Shown here piece by piece: positions 11,143-21,268 of a stretch of 64,000 nt of DNA. The translations under genes and the position numbers were made by a program. The DNA comes from Theocolax elegans. Its lineage: Eukaryota > Arthropoda > Insecta > Hymenoptera > Cerocephalidae. The DNA is taken from positions 60,656,910-60,720,909 of the forward strand of contig CM047431.1 in the NCBI GenBank assembly GCA_026168455.1. The letters are read 5' to 3'. The notes under the pieces are model-generated. The model made no database searches. It had not been told where the DNA came from and worked only from the letters and a program-made list of their open reading frames with translations. The first letter of the stretch is position 1. Every line of letters begins with the position of its first letter.

Positions 11143-11606
11143 TTACACTTGAAGTTTCCTCTCCGTGTAGTTATATAAACGATTAAAAACCAATTGACAG
11201 TACTTGTAAGGTAATATCCTTTTCGCTGTATCATTTGCATTATCACCTGGAATCCTAACGATTTGCGCATTAACGAAGTAAAAACAAATTGACAACACAG
11301 TTGTCAGGAAAAATGCATTTCTGTAATAACGAGCTATCCTTTCAAACGTTACAACGTCGACTATTTCACTAAGTCGTACGTGTGACCACAATTCTTTACA
11401 CATATTCATAAGCTCAAGCAACTGATACCGTTGCAGATAATATATCAGGTATCGAATGCACAAACTTTGGAATATTACCATTTCGCATATAAAGTCAACG
11501 TCCAATTGTATTGTTTAATCATACGTATACCGTAACCAGTATAAGTTGTGTAAAACATAACATTTATTATATGGAAATACATTCCTGGCCACTGACTCTT
11601 CATCAT
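11143..11606 (-). pseudogene. odorant-receptor-like exon (right arm)
   Basis: The better-preserved of the two mirrored copies. From an acceptor at about 11608 it reads MMKSQWPGMYFHII and breaks frame at the 11504-11505 dinucleotide (two bases where three would keep frame). It then runs 120 codons to a stop: DVDFICEMVIF, KELWSHVRLSEIVDVV, FFLTTVLSICFYFVNAQIV and RILPYKYCQL. The layout of membrane helices around a tryptophan-containing loop suggests an insect 7tm_6 odorant receptor internal exon. Other receptor exons are absent, so I call it a fragment. The assignment rests on general pattern, not on a search. Confidence 0.45.
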
Positions 11607-11648
11607 GCTAATTAAAAATAAAATGATGAATATATATACACATTCTGT

Positions 11649-12038
11649 TTAACGGGATGTCGGACCCAAATTATAGGAATCTGCACCTTTCAACTCAAAA
11701 ATTATATCTAGAATATTGAATTAAAAATCTGAACAAAATTCATACGGATAGCTGAAAACATAAGAAAAGGCTTGACGTTTTGATTTTTTAATGAAAAAAT
11801 ATTTCTCAAATATTAATTGAGTAAACAATGTTTGGCCGGTAATTATTAGTCAAAAAAATCATAATCTTTCAACCCAAACATTGTGATCAAATTATGGATT
11901 TAAAAATCAGGAAGAATTTGGGTATATTATTTAAAACATGCCTAAGGGCTTGACGTTCAGCGTGTTTTAAAAACTTTATTCATTTGTTTATTAAAAAAAG
12001 TACAAAATGACCATTTTCTGGGTCCGACATCCCCTTAA
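11649..12038. mobile_element. TTAAGGGGATGTCGG-type MITE (right arm)
   Basis: Mirror of 7785-8173, with TTAA at both ends and GGGATGTCGGACCCA-type inverted termini. Non-coding. Confidence 0.75.
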
Positions 12039-13235
12039 CATATTATATAATGCCGAATGAAATAATTGTATAGTAAGAATTATTGTGCATTAATATTTTT
12101 TTACAAGAGCTCCAACTTTGCAAGCAGTGTGCAGATTAAAATATTTATACATCTAACTATGAGGACAATATATACAGGCGAAATAAAATTGTTTTTTTTA
12201 ATATAATCTACCTTGAAAAGCTGCTATCATCCTTGTTTCTAAGAGGAAGAAAAGCAACAATTTTAAACATTGTTATATAAAGAGAAGATAGCTTTTCGTA
12301 AGTTAAATATTCTTCCTTCATCGTTGAATAAAAATGGTTATAAAGTAACTGTCGTAGTCACATCAAAAGCTTGGACAACATTTAACCGCGGGGATGCGTC
12401 GTACACGAGTATAGATTAATTAAAGATTTAACGACTACTATGCATATTTAATTTTCGTATAAAAGAGAACGAGAGAAAAAAAGTAGAATGCAATTACTGA
12501 CGTGTAACGATAGGGTTCGTCGTGGTTATAGCCGCTAGCCGATTATCGGAGAAAATAAGGAAACTTTAGTTTCGCCGAAAATATTTTTATTTATAGATTC
12601 AGTTCATTTACTATATACATTGTCTACAGAAATAATATCGCTTTACATCAAACGCTTCGTGAATCACGAAACATTTTATAAACGTTTTCTCTTTTATACA
12701 TCACTATTTATTTATTCATTGATATCGTGCGAGGATAAGAAAAAAGTAGCTGAAGTTGGATTGAAAATTTTTATCGTATGAGAAATGGACTTTTAGCGTA
12801 AGAGGGTATACAAATGCCCTCTTGCTCGGCAACCCTCAGACCAGACGGACGGACGGACCACCACGTGGCAATTGTTGGCAACTTATTGCGAAATTAAAGA
12901 GATCGAACACCATCCAAACGATTCTAAAGAAATATTATCATTATGGACAACGATCCAGGGTTCATTTGAATAATAGGAGAATAGAAAATTACTCCGTTAA
13001 GCGCCGAGCAGAACCAACGTCCACAACAAGCTGAAACCGCGAGCGTACCGAGATAGAACATAATTAGCCTTATATCGTGCGTCTCACTTCTTATTTTGAC
13101 GTCTTGGTAAACTATTTCGAATTACCGGTTATTTATATAATTGTTTAAATTATCATTAATATTATGGAAATCGTGGGAAGGTGTATAATAAAATTTAATA
13201 AAAAAATCGTTGTAAATATTCTATAAATATAAAAT
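12039..13235. other. non-coding sequence, mirror of about 6580-7784
   Basis: Contains the possible LTR-like start TGTAACGATAGGGTTCG at about 12505 and the short open segment at 12822-13034 whose residues match nothing I recognise. The two arms disagree on frame here. Confidence 0.35.
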
Positions 13236-13248
13236 AAGGTAAAGTATA

Positions 13249-13455
13249 GAGGCCTGCGATGGCTCGGTCGGTAGGGCGTCGGGCTCGTAATCTGGAGGTC
13301 CCAGGTTCGATTCCCGGCCCCGGCCGATTGATACAAGCATTACTGGCGAATGTATTTTCATCAAGTGATTTCTTCAACAAGACATCGTATGACCTCCGTT
13401 GCTGATTACCACCGGTTTGGGAGCATAAAAAGAGCGACGTTAAAATAATAAAAAA
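13249..13455 (+). mobile_element. tRNA-derived SINE with target-site duplication (right arm)
   Basis: Flanked by identical 13-base repeats AAGGTAAAGTATA at 13236-13248 and 13456-13468, the signature of target-primed insertion. The head (about 13250-13323) has box A TGGCTCGGTCGG and consensus box B GGTTCGATTCC, with loop CTCGTAA giving anticodon CGT. The acceptor stem has two mismatches, so it is SINE-like rather than a working tRNA. The body contains GACCTCCGTTGCTGATTACC and GGGAGCATAAAAAGAGCGAC before an A-rich tail. It is the best family reference in the window; relatives are at 14068-14239 and 35308-35493. Confidence 0.88.
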
Positions 13456-13767
13456 AAAGGTAAAGTATACTCAAAAATCTTGGAATGGATATATACAAAT
13501 TATTACTGGATTTATGTATTTTTCAATTTTATGCGTGCAAAATTTTTTTATATAATTATATTTTGTAATGGCAAATAAAACATACACAATTACAGATGGA
13601 GAACTTCGTTCGAACTCAATTTGAAGTTAAATTTGTAGATGTACAAATTTTTTCAACGAGAAATACATTTGTTATAATTATTGAGTGATTTTTGTCGTCC
13701 ATGCAGTTTATTTAAAGGAAGTTGGGTTTTTCTCGATATTGGTGAACATTCCATAAATATTGATTTA

Positions 13768-13803
13768 CCGACGTTTCGATGGATATCCTCCATCTTCGTC
13801 AGG
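13768..13803 (-). ncRNA. hammerhead ribozyme-like motif (right arm)
   Basis: On the minus strand: core CTGACGA, stem II GATGG / CCATC around a short loop, then GAAAC followed directly by GTC, the cleavage-type triplet. A near-absent stem III (AC/GT) is the form reported for hammerheads of Penelope-like elements, which act best as dimers. No Penelope coding sequence is seen beside it, so it may be an isolated element tail. A similar motif is at 58545-58595. Cleavage activity is inference. Confidence 0.55.
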
Positions 13804-14067
13804 CTATTATTATTACCTTTTATTATTAACATTAATTTAAACATTTACAAACATTTTTTTACACGTGTATTATATAATTTTCGTTATACGCTTGCGTGAA
13901 ATCGCATTTTACGCATTGTTTAAATTTTTTAAAATGCGATTTCTCGCTCACCGTAACGAAAAATATCGTTCGCAACACGCGCGTTAAAAAGTTACAACCG
14001 AGTGTGGTAAAAAAGGACGAGGTTTGGCGGAGCCCTTTACTCACTTGTTACGAAATATATACTATAA

Positions 14068-14239
14068 TGAGGCCTGAGATGGCTCGGTCGGTAGACCAGT
14101 GCTCTTGTATCTGGAGGTTCTGGATTCGATTCTCGATCTCTACGACTGCTTTCCTCGCAAAAACATCGTATGACCTCTCTCGATGATTAACACCAAATTG
14201 GGAGCATAAAAAGAGGAACTTTAAAATAATTAAAAAAAT
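14068..14239 (+). mobile_element. tRNA-derived SINE, diverged copy (right arm)
   Basis: Mirror of 5588-5756. The head begins GAGGCCTGAGATGGCTCGGT, box B is degraded to GGATTCGATTC, and the tail has GGGAGCATAAAAAGAGGAAC and an A-rich end. Several substitutions from 13249-13455 mark it as an independent, older insertion. Confidence 0.75.
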
Positions 14240-15780
14240 CGTATAATTAATATATATTGACATTATTTTACACTTTATTTACTTACTATTTCGTCATTAG
14301 TATACATTAGTGGCTCTGATGCGTCGCTCTATAATCAAAAATTAAATGAAAAAACAACAATTAATAATTAATAAAATATGAATTTTGCACAGAGATTGAG
14401 ACTATATGTTACATATGCCTTATTTCCCTTATTGTTGTATCCATAATCAACATCACAAAAAAAGAATTATATATGATATATTTAAATAAATTCAAAATAT
14501 TACAAAATAAGTTCACATATAATTACATAAATTAAGTAAAAAAAACAGTCAAAAAATTAAAATAATGAAATCGATTTGTATCACAAATATGCTCCATATA
14601 TATATTATTATTTGTATAAATTTTATTCAGTAATGCTTATTATTAATTAACTCTTAATTAATTATACATTTCAAAATTTATATCTCCTGGGCATTTTTAA
14701 TTTAAATGATCAGCAATATTGCTTTTTTATTCGGGTTGCTTATTTTTGATGTTATAATTATTGTATTAAACATTTGTAGTATATAATTTACAAAAAATAA
14801 TATAAAATATATTTACCATTTTTATTATAATAATTTAATTATATTTTTAATGAAAAAGAAGTTTAAAATAAATAAAAAAATTAAAAAAAAAATTAATATA
14901 GCATATATTTTAGTGTCTATGTGCAAATCTAATTTATTAATTTTCTATGTATTGTAAATTTATACTTTAAATTTAAGAACTTTAAAAAAAAATTAAAAAT
15001 AAAATGTGGTTAATAAAATTAATAAAGAGAATAAGTAGCAAAATCAATTTATTTCGAAAATATTTGCAATTGATTTAACGAGTCAATTTGTGATTATTGT
15101 GCACTACATTATTTTGCAAACACAAACCAAAGTTTTTTTTATCAAAGCAACACTTGTATCTCCCTTCTTTTATATATTTTGTAATCGATCAAATTAGTAA
15201 CTGAATAAATAATAAGAATTAAATAAGATTAATAAGAAACTAATATATTCACCATCTTACAAAATATATTTTTGTAGAAAAATCGAAATAATATAAAAAT
15301 TATAACATAAAAATAAAATGCTTAATTAAATTTTATGGAGATATTGATTTAATAATTATTAGAACTAATGTTGATTTGTTAGGCACGACCGCTACACGGG
15401 AGAGCCTTATATTTTCATCATCGCAAAATGTGCGATGCATCAAAATATACCAGATATTCGATTGTAAGAGAAATTTATGTGTATTAGAATTCATTTAAGG
15501 CTCCCCTATAAAATGTATATATATGGATGTATGTATGTATGTAATCATGTATCAAAGATAACTCAGTCAACTTTTTACCGATTTATAGCTGATATTCACA
15601 GTGTAACTTCGTCATAATGTAATTAGATAATGGTCCCATTTTCAGATATGTAGAACTGAAACACTTTAAGTTATGGCATTATATTTAATTCCTTAGAAAC
15701 GATTTTGTAGCATTATCTTGAAATGTACATTTACGTAGAATTAATATACGTATTAATCTTACATACAAACTTTATACGGA
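14240..15780. other. AT-rich non-coding sequence, mirror of about 4080-5585
   Basis: No gene. It contains the reverse of the GGCTCTCCCGTGTAGCGGTC motif at about 15382-15412, facing the left-arm copy. Confidence 0.5.
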
Positions 15781-16255
15781 CGAAATGTTCGTCTCAAAAT
15801 AACAAAACTTTTTCCTATTGTACACTTAACACTCAAAACAATATTTTCGAAGATAAACATAGAAAAACGGTTAAAATAATGAAAAAAGCACAAATAAGCA
15901 CGTTTTTTCACAATATAACGAAATGTATTGTTTTTACTGAAAAACTTTTAATGAACGAAATGTTCGTATTAAAATAACAAACCTTTTTTCTATTATACAC
16001 TTAACGCTCAAAACAATATTTTCGAAGATAAACATAGAAAAACGGTCAAAATAATGAAAAACGCACAAAAAACACGTTTTTTCACAATAAAACGATATGT
16101 ATTGGTTTTACTGAAAAACTTTTAAGAAACGAAATATTCGTATTAAAATAACAAAGCTTTTTTCTATTACACACTTAACGCTCAAAACAATATTTTCGAA
16201 GATAAACATAGAAAATCGGTTAAAGTAATCAAAAAAATACGAAAAAACGTTAAAA
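15780..16255. repeat. ~180-base tandem repeat (right arm)
   Basis: Mirror of 3600-4075. TATTTTCGAAGATAAACATA recurs at about 15841, 16016 and 16192. A short open frame at 15723-15977 crosses it but repeats with the units and is not taken as a gene. Confidence 0.7.
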
Positions 16256-16329
16256 AGTTGACTTCTATTGTATAATTATTGTTGATGTAATATCATTTTC
16301 TTTTATCAGTATTTATTGTATGTAAGTCT

Positions 16330-17386
16330 TTAACCCATTAAAGCCCATGCTTAAACTAGCAGAGTAACAAAAAAAGTAATTATTGGATCGCCTGCTTTTT
16401 TGAAAAAAAAAATACCCGTGTTTTTTTGTTTTTCAAAATTCATTGTTTAACAATAATTATTTAAACAAATAATAATTTAAGTTGCAAAATTGACAAACTA
16501 ATAACGCCAATCGATTCTAGAGGAAAAAACAAGAAGAAAATGTAGAATAAGTTTTTTTGATTGGAGGCTTAGTTTTTTTGCAATAACGCTATAAACAATT
16601 GATATTCGATTTTTCAAGGAAAAGTGGCTTCTGCCCATGCTTAGCCTATTACGTTCTGATGAAAATAAACTATGTAATCACCTGCTTTTTTGAAAAAAAA
16701 AGTACCCGTGTTTTTTGTTTTTCAAAATTCATTGTTTAACAATAATTATTTAAACAAATAATAATTTAAGTTGCAAAATTGACAAACTAATAACGCCAAT
16801 CGATTCTAGAGGAAAAAACAAGAAGAAAATGTAGAATAAGTTTTTTTGATTGGAGGCTTAGTTTTTTTGCAATAACGCTATAAACAATTGATATTCGATT
16901 TTTCAAGGAAAAGTGGCTTCTGCCCATGCTTAGCCTATTACGTTCTGATGTAAATAAACTATGTAATCACCTGCTTTTTTGAAAAAAAAAGTACCCGTGT
17001 TTTTTTGTTTTTCAAAATTCATTGTTTAACAACATTGTTTACATAGTTTATTTACATCAGAACGTAATAGGCTAAGCATGGGCAGAAGCCACTTTTCCTT
17101 GAAAAATCGAATATCAATTGTTTATAGCGTTATTGCAAAAAAACTAAGCCTCCAATCAAAAAAACTTATTCTACATTTTCTTCTTGTTTTTTCCTCTAGA
17201 ATCGATTGGCGTTATTAGTTTGTCAATTTTGCAACTTAAATTATTATTTGTTTAAATAATTATTGTTAAACAATGAATTTCGAAAAACAAAAAAACACGG
17301 GTATTTTTTTTTTCAAAAAAGCAGGTGATCCAATAATTACTTTTTTTGTTACTCTGCTAGTTTAAGCATGGGCTTTAATGGGTTAA
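16330..17386. mobile_element. TTAA-flanked composite TIR element, copy 3
   Basis: TTAA at 16330-16333 and 17383-17386 with CCCATTAAAGCCCATGC termini. Internally there are two forward ~290-base units starting near 16390 and 16680, a partial unit near 16970, then an inverted unit from about 17040 to the end. It is the best copy for seeing the unit structure. Non-coding. Confidence 0.75.
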
Positions 17387-17705
17387 TGTCTTTCTCTGGT
17401 TCATCATTTTCGTCATCTGATAAATTGCTACCATCTTGTAAATCTGGTCCAACTACTTCAGAAATATAGTCAAGTGACTCCTTAACCGCAAATTTTTCAG
17501 TCTTTCTTGAAGTGTCAAATTTTGTACACCATTCTAAAATTAATTATATTTATGTAAAAAATGAAAATAAATATTGAAATTATTATTATTGTTACTAAAA
17601 ATGATTCCTATCTAACATTTTTGTTTTGAAGACGTACTTTTTTGAAATTCAGGTACCCAACTGGTATGACTTCATCATTTAAATGCACTACACTTTCATA
17701 CTCAT
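17387..17705 (-). pseudogene. unidentified exon-like segments (right arm)
   Basis: Mirror of 2141-2460. On the minus strand an exon-like segment starts after TTTAAAG at 17705 (DEYESVVHLNDEVIPVGYLN) and a second one encodes EWCTKFDTSRKTEKF and an acidic tail before the TTAA element. The family is not recognised. The segments lie downstream of the LARP1-like exons and could be a 3' part of that locus or a different gene. Confidence 0.35.
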
Positions 17706-17786
17706 CTTTAAAATAAATTAAATATTTTACAATTATTTTACAAAAAGTAAAAAATTATTTTCTTTTATGCTATAATAAAAACTTAC

Positions 17787-18827
17787 ATTACAATACTTTT
17801 GATGTCCAAAGGACAATTTAAACAGATGTTTTATACTCTCCTTCTCCTTCTCCAAAAATGTTTAAGCCATACTTTTCTTTCTAAAAAAATAATATATGTA
17901 TATATAAAATAATATACCTGTTAATAGACAATTACATTGTAATCTATCTTAAGATTTTTTAATAATATATTTTAATATAACAATTTCAAAATATAAATTT
18001 TATTTGTACCGTAAAATGCAATTTATATCTAAAAATTCTGAATATATATCTTATGTAGATAAATGCACTTACCACTTTTATAATTTTTCACTGTTTCCAC
18101 TTGAAAATCTTTATAAAGTTGTGGTCTGTATTTTTGTTCTATACCGTAATTATAAAATCAAAACAGACACTTAAACCCATTACAATATCCTTCACATACA
18201 TCTTCATATAAGCTATTGTCCTTTAAAACTCTTCGTACATATCCTAGTAGAAATGTAAACGTTTTTTAAAGTAGGAACAAGGAATTTCTAAAAGATCGAT
18301 AGAAAATGGCTAGTTATGACCTAAAACATGGCAATTTCTAACCTCAAACCATTTAAAATCGCCATATTTCTAGGGTAGTGCAATTGAAATTCTCCTTTAA
18401 GAAAAATGACCAAAATTGGAAGAGTGTGTTCACCTCTTGTAACTTCACTATACCAAGTTGTTTACGCTCTGAAATAAAAAGAGATTCCATGAATTCTAAA
18501 GTGAATGACTTTATGTAAATTTTATAAATAATTAATATAGCAACATGATTAATATCAACATGATTTCTTTAGCTAAGAAAAGAAAACATTTTATAATCAT
18601 CATCACATCAAGAATTTATAACTTCGTTACAAAAAGTAAATTCAAGGTTTTTTAATATCTTACCTTTTAAACAACATGAATGATATTAATGATACACTTG
18701 TTGAGTGAAACTTGTTTAGTTTCAATAACGAATGACTATAGGATGTTGGAACGTTGGCAATGATTGCGGAGCACTACCGCAACTACTAGCTAAGAAACCT
18801 TTGTTTTAACTTGTATCAGCACTACTT
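17787..18827 (-). pseudogene. LARP1: LARP1-like pseudogene, three DM15-region exons
   Basis: Three minus-strand exons with GT-AG borders: 18827-18664, 18468-18073 and about 17880-17787. The first reads SAPQSLPTFQHP and then, after stops, SFTQQVYH. The second reads ERKQLGIVKLQEVNTLFQFW and later KDFQVETVKNYKSG. The third has a WLKHFW-like segment. Order and residues follow the DM15 repeats of LARP1, which bind the cap and 5'TOP of mRNAs. In-frame stops sit where LARP1 has sense codons (for example within FQHP...SFTQQ, and TGA after CLF), and both palindrome arms share the CLF stop, so this is decay rather than read error. Retained introns show a DNA-level duplicate, not a retrocopy. Confidence 0.8.
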
Positions 18828-18830
18828 CTG

Positions 18831-20090
18831 TAAATATAAAATAAAAAGAAAAACCTATTATTATTGTAATAGAAAATAAAGCTAAATATTCAAAAACATA
18901 AAAAATATCACGTTAAGTAATAAAAGTTGTTAGAAGATAACACATTAAACATCAGTTAATGGATTGAAAATCTTAATGATGTTCGCAAAAAAAATTTATT
19001 AATATTGCATATAATTACATAATATAACAATTGTTACATATGTTAAATAAAAATTATACTGTGCTTAAATTATAAATTTTATAAGCTTATTTCAAAATTA
19101 ATATCTATGTAATTTATATATTTACACTGAATATGTTCTCGGTCATAATAATTATAAGTGCCATTCTTTTAAATTATTGTATTTATTATTACATAATAAG
19201 AACTTTAATAGTAAAATAATAAATACAACATTAAATGCAAACTTAATGTAATTTAAAATAAATTAAAAAATGTAATAATAAAATGTCACAAATTGTTAAT
19301 GTATACCAGATCAACCTTGAGAAAGATTAAACATCGCCAAAACTATCCCAATAAAAAACAAGAGGCTCGTGGTTATTGTTGAATTGAACCATTATTGTTC
19401 GACTGACTACCATTGTTACTCTTGTATTAAATCTGACTAGTAGGTGAATTACTCCTATAATTCATAATTATCTTATATAAATAATCTTTCAATTTAATTA
19501 TAATGTATTCTACAATTTAAAACATAAATAAAATCTAAAAAAATAAATATTACTTAGTTATTGACAACTTAATATTTTCAAAAATAAATAAAATATAAAT
19601 CTTATACAATAAATAAATTAACTAGATAATAAATAAAAATTATTTACCATCCGAAAATAGTTATTATTCTATTATTTTCAAACACTGCCAACATTGGACA
19701 AATACTGGACAAGAGCTTCTGATGCTATTTTGTAATGCTCACTTAACTTTATATTAGAATAACTAATATCATATAGTAAAACTTCATGAAAATCATATAA
19801 AAACTATGTGTATACGTAATATATATATACATAAAGTATATACATAATTTTATACACACAATAAAATAAATAAACTAACTATCCGTGATATTCATTGTCC
19901 GTTTAAATAGTCCGCGAATTCTAAAAATATATAGATTTTATATTACTTAAATATATTTGTCTTTTCAAATATTATAATTACTTTTTTCTTAATTTTTCTT
20001 AATTTATTTAATTAATAAAAAGAAGAAATGATTAACGTTGACATGTTATTAATAACATTGTAATTTAAAATAGAAGTTAATAATTCACTC
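18831..20090. other. AT-rich non-coding sequence outside the palindrome
   Basis: Single-copy AT-rich sequence with poly-A/T tracts. No exon, RNA or repeat family was recognised. The LARP1-like locus would continue upstream in this direction, but no further LARP1 exon could be made out. Confidence 0.4.
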
Positions 20091-20098
20091 TTCATGTA

Positions 20099-20270
20099 TG
20101 TACACACACCGTTAATTGAATCTTTGAATTTCCGGAAATGCCTATTTATTCGCGCCATCGTCCGTCGCGTGACAACTGAGGTTAGCAGTGCTGTTAATAC
20201 GCGGCGGACGATGGCGCGAATAAATAGGCATTTCCGGAAATTCAAAGATTCAATTAACGGTGTGTGTACA
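20099..20270. mobile_element. TA-flanked hairpin MITE (mariner-type)
   Basis: A 172-base near-perfect inverted repeat starting TGTACACACACCGTTAATTG and ending with its reverse complement. It is flanked by TA at 20097-20098 and 20271-20272. Arms of about 75 bases enclose a ~25-base loop around 20170-20195. The TA target is typical of Tc1/mariner elements. Both strands are open through the hairpin, which produces spurious ORFs. It ends 9 bases from the stop codon of the neighbouring TIMMDC1-like exon. Confidence 0.8.
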
Positions 20271-20279
20271 TATTTCAAT

Positions 20280-20446
20280 TTATGACTGTTTACTGAGTTT
20301 TTCACTTGACAAATTCATCAATTTAAACATAAAGTACATATAGGTACCATACACTACTCTAAATATACTACCAAAGAAGGCACCCGATAACACATCTTTG
20401 GGACCTAAATTAAATTTATATAATGCTCCAGTAACCATTCCATCAG
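20280..20446 (-). CDS. TIMMDC1-like last exon (Tim17/22/23 family), partial
   Basis: A minus-strand terminal exon after acceptor TTATTATGCAG, ending in TAA at 20280-20282. It encodes about 54 residues: DGMVTGALYKFNLGPKDVLS then GAFFGSIFRVVYGTYM and a short hydrophilic tail. The pattern G-x-x-TG-x-L-[YF]-x-[FI]-N-x-G with the following glycine-rich helix resembles the last Tim17-type helices of TIMMDC1, an inner-membrane assembly factor of respiratory complex I. The upstream exon was not found. A donor-bearing segment near 20600-20670 has an in-frame stop in the only phase that would join. This may be the 3' end of a gene cut off by the LINE insertion region, or a partial copy. Confidence 0.55.
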
Positions 20447-20975
20447 CTGCATAATAAAAAAAACAAAGCTTCATACAAATGAATTTCTTCAAAAATTAAC
20501 AAATTTAAACAATATACATGAATGTTGCTCTATATCGAATAAATAAATTAATTATATTGTTTCATATAGACAAATTTAAATTGCACAATATTTTATCACA
20601 TTTACTTACCTTTACTGTCCAAAATATACGTCCCATTAATATTGTTTCACCAAATATTCTTTAGAAGGAACATTAATGTAAAAAAAATAAACTATACGGT
20701 TTTATATAAACATATGTAAATTATGTATATATGTATTTTTTTTAAATCACGTCACCTCTTCTTTCAAAAATGTGTTTCCTATTACTTCTTTCTTGCCAAA
20801 TATTTTTTTTTTAAATTTTTGAGATATTTGAGGAACAACACTTTTCTCTTCAATACATTGATATTCAGAATATTAGAATTATATCTAAAATTTAACATCA
20901 ATAAATACATTTTAAATTTATTATTAGAACATATATGTATATGCACAATAATAATTGTGCATACATATAATTACA
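20447..20975. other. AT-rich non-coding sequence
   Basis: Intronic or intergenic sequence beside the TIMMDC1-like exon. A GTAAGTAAATG donor-like site on the minus strand near 20610 is the only gene-like signal, and its upstream sequence is not open in the needed frame. Confidence 0.35.
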
Positions 20976-20989
20976 ATTATTATTATTAT

Positions 20990-21023
<34 letters not shown>

Positions 21024-21268
21024 GAGTCTGTGGTAATGACATTTTACGCACAACCGGTAAACTATCCACCCCCTCGCAAGAGCAGACAGTCCACCGAGTG
21101 TGGGACTCAGTAGGAGCAAACTACTAATACCCACTAAACCCACATATCTCTGTTCGCACCGACACCAGCCCGGAACTGTTATTCACATTACTTCAGACTG
21201 GGCGGCTGTCTTTGCGTGTCCAAACACACATTCATTCTTTTACTCGTTCATTCTCGAATCACATTCGC

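Larger units (their letters stand above)
1061..18814. repeat. giant inverted duplication (palindrome, arms ~8.85 kb)
   Basis: About 1061-9905 reads as the reverse complement of about 9912-18814. Mirror pairs include 2461-3507 with 16330-17386, 5588-5756 with 14068-14239, 7785-8173 with 11649-12038, and 8220-8640 with 11143-11606. The two coordinates of a pair sum to about 19,825-19,875, drifting through small indels. Arms differ mainly by 1-2-base homopolymer indels and a few substitutions. There is no spacer: the centre (about 9909) is the loop of a foldback MITE. The right arm ends at about 18814 inside a LARP1-like exon that continues to 18827. The left arm ends at 1060/1061, where the sequence turns back on itself. 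It could be a genuine fold-back duplication or an assembly artefact. Confidence 0.9.

Noticed and set aside
12505..13060. Solo LTR of an LTR retrotransposon
   Set aside because: A TGT start and promoter-like signals are present, but no matching second LTR, no CA end, no primer site and no target duplication could be shown.
20012..20305. 97-codon minus-strand frame through the hairpin MITE
   Set aside because: A hairpin is read on both strands as similar peptides; the peptide is simply the inverted repeat translated.
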